Positions 59,929 through 64,000 of a DNA stretch of 64,000 nt are shown here, in pieces. Where the stretch lies: the NCBI GenBank assembly GCA_030446715.1, contig JAUJMU010000001.1:473297-537296 (forward strand), written 5' to 3'. The notes below the pieces were generated by a model. The model had not been told where the DNA came from and made no database searches. It worked only from the letters and a program-made list of their open reading frames with translations. Origin of the DNA: Cytophagales bacterium. GTDB taxonomy: Bacteria; Bacteroidota; Bacteroidia; Cytophagales; 172606-1. How positions within the stretch are numbered: the first letter of the stretch is position 1; every line of letters starts with the position of its first letter. Both the position numbers and the translations under genes were made by a program.

Positions 59929-61758
59929 TTACCAGATAATTGAATAGGCGACGGTCTGATTGCCGCCTTTGATGGGCAGAATCAGCTCTTTTTGTCCGCC
60001 CACTTCGCGGATGGCAGGCTTGCCGGTCTTTTTCTCGTCCAGCCGCACCAGGTAGGTATTGTCATTTACCGCGTAGAGGCCGTTGCCCACTGAAGAGAGG
60101 ATTTTGCCGGCGGCGAGGCGGAAGTAAAGATTTTTCCCGTCCGATCCTTCCAGTTGCATTGTGCGGGAGAGCTGGCGGCCATTGTCCTCCGGCGTGATCT
60201 GATCGGTTACTTTTACACCCTGGTAATCGTACCGGAAAAGGGGGCGGCCCTGCGGATCAAGTTTATAGCCCTTATACACCAGTTCTTTTTCCCAGTTCAC
60301 CGAATCGGGCCAGCCGGCGCGGTCATTGTCCAGACGGGCCAGCGGAAACTGCCCCGAAAGCGGAATCAGGCTGCCCGTTGGAAAGGCCAGTTGCGGCTCG
60401 CCGCGTTCGTGCCACATTTGGGTGGTGTTCAGAAAGCCGCCTTTCCAGGCCTGCAGCAGGGCACCCTGGTTAAGGTCAACGGAGTAGTGAGTGCCGGAAG
60501 GGTCGCCCACCGAAAGACAGTGGGTACGTTTCTTGTCGCCGTATTGTAGGAATGACCGCAGGATGGTCGGCTCCTGAGCCGATTCCACCAGAATCGAACC
60601 TACCGGTTGCGCATCGGGGAAGGAGCGGGCACTGTGGAGGGCGATAGGCTTCATGCCCTGACCGCCCATAAACACGCCCAGCACCGGACCGCGCCAGTGG
60701 TTTTTGGCGTACGTGAGGGTAAAGCTGTGGTTGCCGGCAGTAAGGTCGGTGGTGCCGGTGGCAGTTTTGTGGCGGCCGTTTTCGCCGTTCAGGGTGATTA
60801 CGTCCTTATTATCAATCAGCAGCTGGGCGGCTCCGTTGCACTGGATGGCAAAGGAGTATTTACCCGTTTTCGGCACCGACAGATTGCCCGTATAGGTAAG
60901 GGCGTAGTCGCCGGAGCCGGGTCCGGTTTCCCAGGTAAGGCCATCCGCTGAACCCTTTTTAGTGGCCGATTTGCCCTTCATTTCAGGAATATCCTTGTAT
61001 TTGCCTTCAAAAAGCTGGTACTGAAGATTGGTAAGCGTTACGGGCTGCGTTTCGTAGATCTCGTACCCGATGTTGCGGAAGGCTACGGGCTTGCCTTTGC
61101 CGTCCAGTACCAGCGGGCCGGTGGCCTTCTCGTCCCGGAAAGGAGCTCCGGCGGTGGGGCCGGCCAGCTCGATGTTTTCGTGGATGGCTACGCCGTTGAG
61201 CAGTACCTTCAGCAAGCGGGCATTCTGGATTTTACGGCCCTGGCCGTCGAAGCGGGGTCCGCGGAAATCAACGGTGAGGGTTTGCCACAGGCCCGGTGCC
61301 CGGCATACATTCTGCCGCGGTGCAAGTCCGGTAGCGCCAGCGCGGCCTTCCAGTGCTCCGCAGTCGTTGGCAGTGGCCCTGGGCTGACCCCAGCTGTCGT
61401 TGAACAGCAGCCCGTACCGGCCCTGCAGGTACACGGCCGATTGCCCGCCTTTCGGCAGCATAAACTCTATCTCCACCAGCATATCCGTGCCCTCGAAGAC
61501 AGTCCGGAGGGGTTCTTTGCCGGTGCTGGCAGTGACCAGTATCCCTTCGCCCCGGCTGGTTTTTGCCTGTAAAGGTTTTTGCAAATCCATATTTACCCCG
61601 CCGGCCAGACTCCAGCCGGCCGGAGCTTGCCGGAAAGCACTCATATCACGCAGGGGCAGGGGTGTAAGGGGTAGCTGGGGCGTTTGGGCGAAGCCGGAAA
61701 AAATGCCGAGCCAGCAGCCCGTCAACACTAACTTCGTTCGTCGGGAAAAGTTCCGCAT
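59929..61758 (-). CDS. Secreted DUF1080 (3-keto-disaccharide hydrolase) and PA14-domain protein
   Basis: A 609-residue protein with a signal peptide (LVLTGCWLGIFSGFAQ). Residues about 35-240 form a DUF1080/3-keto-glucoside hydrolase-like concanavalin sandwich (FEGTDMLVEIEFMLPKGGQSAVYLQGRYGLLFND, WQTLTVDFRGPRF). Residues about 250-390 are a PA14-like domain (KYKDIPEMKGK, YALTYTGNLSVPKTGKYSFAIQCNGAAQLLIDNKDVI). The rest is a further beta domain. Known DUF1080 enzymes cleave oxidised (3-keto) sugars. Together with the propeller-cupredoxin protein next to it this suggests an oxidise-then-hydrolyse sugar pathway. Confidence 0.82.
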   Translation of the reverse strand: MRNFSRRTKLVLTGCWLGIFSGFAQTPQLPLTPLPLRDMSAFRQAPAGWSLAGGVNMDLQKPLQAKTSRGEGILVTASTGKEPLRTVFEGTDMLVEIEFMLPKGGQSAVYLQGRYGLLFNDSWGQPRATANDCGALEGRAGATGLAPRQNVCRAPGLWQTLTVDFRGPRFDGQGRKIQNARLLKVLLNGVAIHENIELAGPTAGAPFRDEKATGPLVLDGKGKPVAFRNIGYEIYETQPVTLTNLQYQLFEGKYKDIPEMKGKSATKKGSADGLTWETGPGSGDYALTYTGNLSVPKTGKYSFAIQCNGAAQLLIDNKDVITLNGENGRHKTATGTTDLTAGNHSFTLTYAKNHWRGPVLGVFMGGQGMKPIALHSARSFPDAQPVGSILVESAQEPTILRSFLQYGDKKRTHCLSVGDPSGTHYSVDLNQGALLQAWKGGFLNTTQMWHERGEPQLAFPTGSLIPLSGQFPLARLDNDRAGWPDSVNWEKELVYKGYKLDPQGRPLFRYDYQGVKVTDQITPEDNGRQLSRTMQLEGSDGKNLYFRLAAGKILSSVGNGLYAVNDNTYLVRLDEKKTGKPAIREVGGQKELILPIKGGNQTVAYSIIW

Positions 61759-61811
61759 AAACAGGTAAGTACGGGTGGTTCAAAAGAGGGGGACAAAGAA
61801 GCATTATAGCC

Positions 61812-61819
61812 CAAAAATA
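61812..61819 (-). promoter_or_regulatory. Candidate -7 box of the DUF1080 gene
   Basis: The minus strand reads TATTTTTG, a full TAnnTTTG match, about 53 nt before the ATG at 61758. No -33 box at the usual spacing is visible. Confidence 0.35.
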
Positions 61820-61861
61820 CAATTTATACAAGCCAGAGTATAAATTGAGGCTGACATTCAC

Positions 61862-61892
61862 AAAAAAGACCCTGTTTTCGGCAGGGTCTTTT
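61862..61892 (-). terminator. Terminator of the DUF2807 gene
   Basis: AAAAGACCCTG (61864-61874) and CAGGGTCTTTT (61882-61892) form a perfect 11-bp stem. The minus strand continues TTTTTTG. Confidence 0.88.
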
Positions 61893-61915
61893 CACGGTTT
61901 CGGGAAGGTTCAGCG

Positions 61916-62632
61916 TTATACTTTCTTGAGCGAACTCAGCCGCGTGATTTCCTGCGACTTGATCTGCGGATCGCCCTTGTACCGGACGGTGCTGGCACCG
62001 CTGGCTTTGGCCCGGATGGTCTGGGAAACATTGACGCGGGCCACGGAGGTGCCGTTGACTTCAAGATCAGCATCTTCTACTTCGAAGGTCAGCGCATTCA
62101 GTCCGGATGCGCCTTCAATGGTTGCTTTCAGCTTCTGAGAGGAGCCGATCAGTTCTATTGAACCTGAACCGGTAATGTCCACGAATACCTCTCTCGATTT
62201 CATGTGAATCTCAGATTTGGCCGTACCCGTGACGTAAGCCACGAAATTATCGGTTTGGAACCCTTCGTGTACCACCGACGCAGAAGTGCCGCCGAAATGA
62301 ACGGCACGCAGGGAGGGCATTACAATTTCCACCCGTACTGCATTGCTGCCCAGCCGGATGCGGCTGTTATTCTCCTTAAAGGCAACCACCAGTTCGCTGT
62401 TCCGCACCTGGGCAGTTACATCTTCAACCTTTTCGCGTTCTCCGGTGACCTTTATCCTGAAATCATCGCCTTTGGTTACGCTGATGGTGAAGGCACTGCC
62501 GATCTGAAGCCGGTCAAAGCCGCTCAGTTTGAATTCTTTCGTGATGGTTTCACGCGGGCCAGCCACAGCGGGAGAGGAGGCTACACAAAATAAAACGGCA
62601 AAAAACAGCATGAATGCGGGGGTTGTTTTCAT
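61916..62632 (-). CDS. DUF2807 (GIN/adhesin-like) secreted protein
   Basis: A 238-residue protein with a signal peptide (MKTTPAFMLFFAVLFCVASSPAVA). The right-handed beta-helix repeats are FDRLQIGSAFTISVTKG, LVVAFKENNSRIRLG, SLRAVHFGGTSASVVHEG and DITGSGSIELIGSSQKLKATIEGASGLNALTFEVEDADLEVNG. This matches DUF2807, the 'head GIN' family, often called putative autotransporter adhesins. Actual function unknown. A candidate TAATTTTG promoter lies 18 bp upstream. Confidence 0.9.
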   Translation of the reverse strand: MKTTPAFMLFFAVLFCVASSPAVAGPRETITKEFKLSGFDRLQIGSAFTISVTKGDDFRIKVTGEREKVEDVTAQVRNSELVVAFKENNSRIRLGSNAVRVEIVMPSLRAVHFGGTSASVVHEGFQTDNFVAYVTGTAKSEIHMKSREVFVDITGSGSIELIGSSQKLKATIEGASGLNALTFEVEDADLEVNGTSVARVNVSQTIRAKASGASTVRYKGDPQIKSQEITRLSSLKKV

Positions 62633-62649
62633 AGTGGGGTCTGGTTTAT

Positions 62650-62657
62650 CAAAATTA
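62650..62657 (-). promoter_or_regulatory. Candidate -7 box of the DUF2807 gene
   Basis: The minus strand reads TAATTTTG, matching TAnnTTTG. The predicted leader is about 12 nt. Confidence 0.4.
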
Positions 62658-62769
62658 TGTGGGCGAAATTATAGCTTTGTGCGTAAAATACACCGGAAAG
62701 AAGCCGGCAAAATCTGAACCAGAAACAGTCATAAGTCCGGAGTGGTAAGTCGTGAGAATTTCGGGAGTA

Positions 62770-62777
62770 TAATTTTG
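62770..62777 (+). promoter_or_regulatory. Candidate -7 box of the DUF2027-Smr gene
   Basis: TAATTTTG matches TAnnTTTG and would give a leader of about 40 nt before the ATG at 62825. Confidence 0.4.
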
Positions 62778-62824
62778 CGGGAATCAGGCAGCGAATAACC
62801 CATAACCAATAACAAGAGCTGACA

Positions 62825-63784
62825 ATGAACATAGGAGATAAAGTACGGTTGCTGCGCGGCCGTGAAGAGGGCATCATAGTAGGCTTTGGAGCCAACAATA
62901 TTGTGCAGGTAGAAATTGAGGATGGTTTTCAGATACCTGCACTGCGCAGTGAAATTGTAGTGGTGGCTGCCGAAGAGGCCGAGCGGTTCCGGCGGGAGGA
63001 GCCCGCTGCCCGCAAAGGCGTGGAGCCCCGGGCAGCCAAAGAAGTCGTTTCGGCCAAAGGAATTTTCTTTGCTTTTGTTCTGCTCAACGACGTAAATCTG
63101 GCGTTTTACTTCATCAACAACACGGATTTTGATCTGCCGTATACTCTGGGCGAAGTGCGGGGCGAGGCGTACCGCGGCCTGCAGGGCGGCGTACTGAAGC
63201 GGAAAACTTCCGTGAAAGTGACGGAAGTATCCACCCAGAATTTTGAAAGCTGGCCGGCTTACCTGTTGCAGATGCTGTTCTTCCGGGAGGGCAACGAAAC
63301 GCCCCGCGAGCCGCTGACGCGGAAAATCCGGTTCCGGGCCAATACCTTTTTCAAGAACAAAGCCAAAGCCCCGCTGCTCGGCAAGGATGCTTACCTCTTG
63401 CAGCTCGATAAGGAAGAAACTGCCGTTGAAATCAAGCCGGAGCAGATTGTGGAAGGATTGTTTGACAAAGCCGGAAGGACTGCCGCTCCCGACGTACCCA
63501 AACCGCCGGCCGAAGTAGACCTGCACATTGAAAAGTTGGCCGATAACTACACCCAGATGAGTAGTCCGGATATCATTGGTTTGCAGCTGCGCACTTTTGA
63601 AAAGGCCCTCGAAAACGCCATTGCAACGGGTATGGCTGAGATTACCTTTATTCACGGCGTCGGCAATGGTGTGCTGCGCACTGAACTGCACCGGCGGCTG
63701 AGCAAACACCCTAACGTGAAGTTCTATCAGGACGCCCGGAAGGAGAAATTCGGCTACGGCGCTACGGTGGTGAGCATTAAGTAA
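62825..63784 (+). CDS. DUF2027 / Smr-domain protein
   Basis: 319 residues. The N-terminus (MNIGDKVRLLRGREEGIIVGFGANNIVQVEIEDGFQIPA) is an SH3-like fold. The middle (about 75-210) is the DUF2027 region. The C-terminal Smr domain has VDLHIEKL, then ITFIHGVGNGVLRTELHRRL, then FYQDARKEKFGYGATVVSIK, the usual endonuclease blocks (DLH, HGxGxG). Smr domains cut nucleic acid in MutS2-type proteins and in ribosome rescue. The exact substrate here is unknown. Confidence 0.92.
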   Translation: MNIGDKVRLLRGREEGIIVGFGANNIVQVEIEDGFQIPALRSEIVVVAAEEAERFRREEPAARKGVEPRAAKEVVSAKGIFFAFVLLNDVNLAFYFINNTDFDLPYTLGEVRGEAYRGLQGGVLKRKTSVKVTEVSTQNFESWPAYLLQMLFFREGNETPREPLTRKIRFRANTFFKNKAKAPLLGKDAYLLQLDKEETAVEIKPEQIVEGLFDKAGRTAAPDVPKPPAEVDLHIEKLADNYTQMSSPDIIGLQLRTFEKALENAIATGMAEITFIHGVGNGVLRTELHRRLSKHPNVKFYQDARKEKFGYGATVVSIK

Positions 63785-63881
63785 CTTGATTCCTTACACT
63801 TTAAACGGCTCCTTTTGAGGGAGGTGCATTCTCATTTTACGGGGTAGCGGTATAAAGGATATTCTATCCAACTTTTTCAAT

Positions 63882-64000
63882 ATGCTGAACCGTCAGACGT
63901 ATTTCATCAAAGAAAGAGTAAAATTATTGCGCATTTCGGATACCTACGACATCCTTGACCCCGAAACGCAGGAGCATATCGGTATTGCCGTCGAAAGGCC
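63882..64000 (+). CDS. Scramblase-like protein, start only
   Basis: The ATG at 63882 opens a frame that leaves the window after 39 complete codons: MLNRQTYFIKERVKLLR, then ISDTYDILDPETQEHIGIAVER. The pattern 'TYDILDPETQ' resembles the start of phospholipid-scramblase-related proteins of Bacteroidota. The rest is not seen, so the name is tentative. Confidence 0.55.
   Translation, partial: MLNRQTYFIKERVKLLRISDTYDILDPETQEHIGIAVER

Noticed and set aside
62729-63709. 326-codon minus-strand frame
   Set aside because: Shadow of the DUF2027-Smr gene, whose motifs are clear.
1-64000. Prophage, restriction or other defence system
   Set aside because: No phage structural gene, integrase, restriction enzyme, toxin-antitoxin pair or retron-like element could be recognised.

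Overview
The window looks like chromosomal DNA of a Bacteroidota bacterium, most likely order Cytophagales. Signs are a SusC/SusD pair driven by an ECF sigma factor and FecR, a GldJ gliding/type IX secretion lipoprotein, DUF4175 and DUF2027-Smr proteins, many lipoproteins, and promoter-like TAnnTTTG boxes upstream of several genes. No search could be run, so all names rest on reading motifs and recalled family features.

Layout. 1-4.5 kb: a leftward sulfatase operon (two intact sulfatases, one damaged, plus the start of a secreted protein). 4.6-11.4 kb: leftward fecR-susC-susD with a divergent ECF sigma gene, probably uptake and sensing of a sulfated glycan. 11.4-12.6 kb: a decayed IS4-type element. 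13.0-22.4 kb: tRNA-Arg(ACG), an ALDH7-type aldehyde dehydrogenase, a single-domain response regulator, an unknown helical protein, mfd and gldJ. 22.6-23.5 kb: an IS5-type element with a TTA target duplication. 23.6-32.4 kb: a methyltransferase, comF, an AhpD-like protein, exonuclease III, a peptide-binding lipoprotein and a very long DUF4175 protein.

32.5-40.2 kb is the most notable core region. An RsbW-like kinase, ybeY and mnmG are followed 2.6 kb later by a 0.4-kb gene-free stretch packed with DnaA boxes, almost certainly oriC. Two perfect palindromes matching parS sit immediately before mnmG, about 4.5 kb from that origin. 40.3-46.4 kb is a MarR-controlled beta-oxidation operon (fadN-fadA-fadE order) with a 10-bp inverted repeat as candidate operator. 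47.4-49.0 kb holds a REP-associated tyrosine transposase (RAYT) bounded by inverted REP copies, with another REP inside its own reading frame; the unit abuts a truncated ion-channel gene. 49.2-55.8 kb is an accessory, damaged zone: sigma factor, small partner protein, broken ClpP paralogue, an IS1 with perfect ends, a glycosyltransferase, a broken haloperoxidase-like gene and a broken HtrA protease. 56.0-64.0 kb: ruvC, a barrel protein, a secreted propeller-cupredoxin protein next to a DUF1080/PA14 protein, a DUF2807 protein, a DUF2027-Smr protein and the start of a scramblase-like gene.

A caution for every reader: at least fifteen genes or insertion sequences here are interrupted by what look like single-base losses, mostly in short homopolymers. 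The IS1 copy has perfect terminal repeats and target duplication yet a broken reading frame. That pattern suggests base-calling errors at many of these sites rather than biological decay, so 'pseudogene' calls below are provisional.
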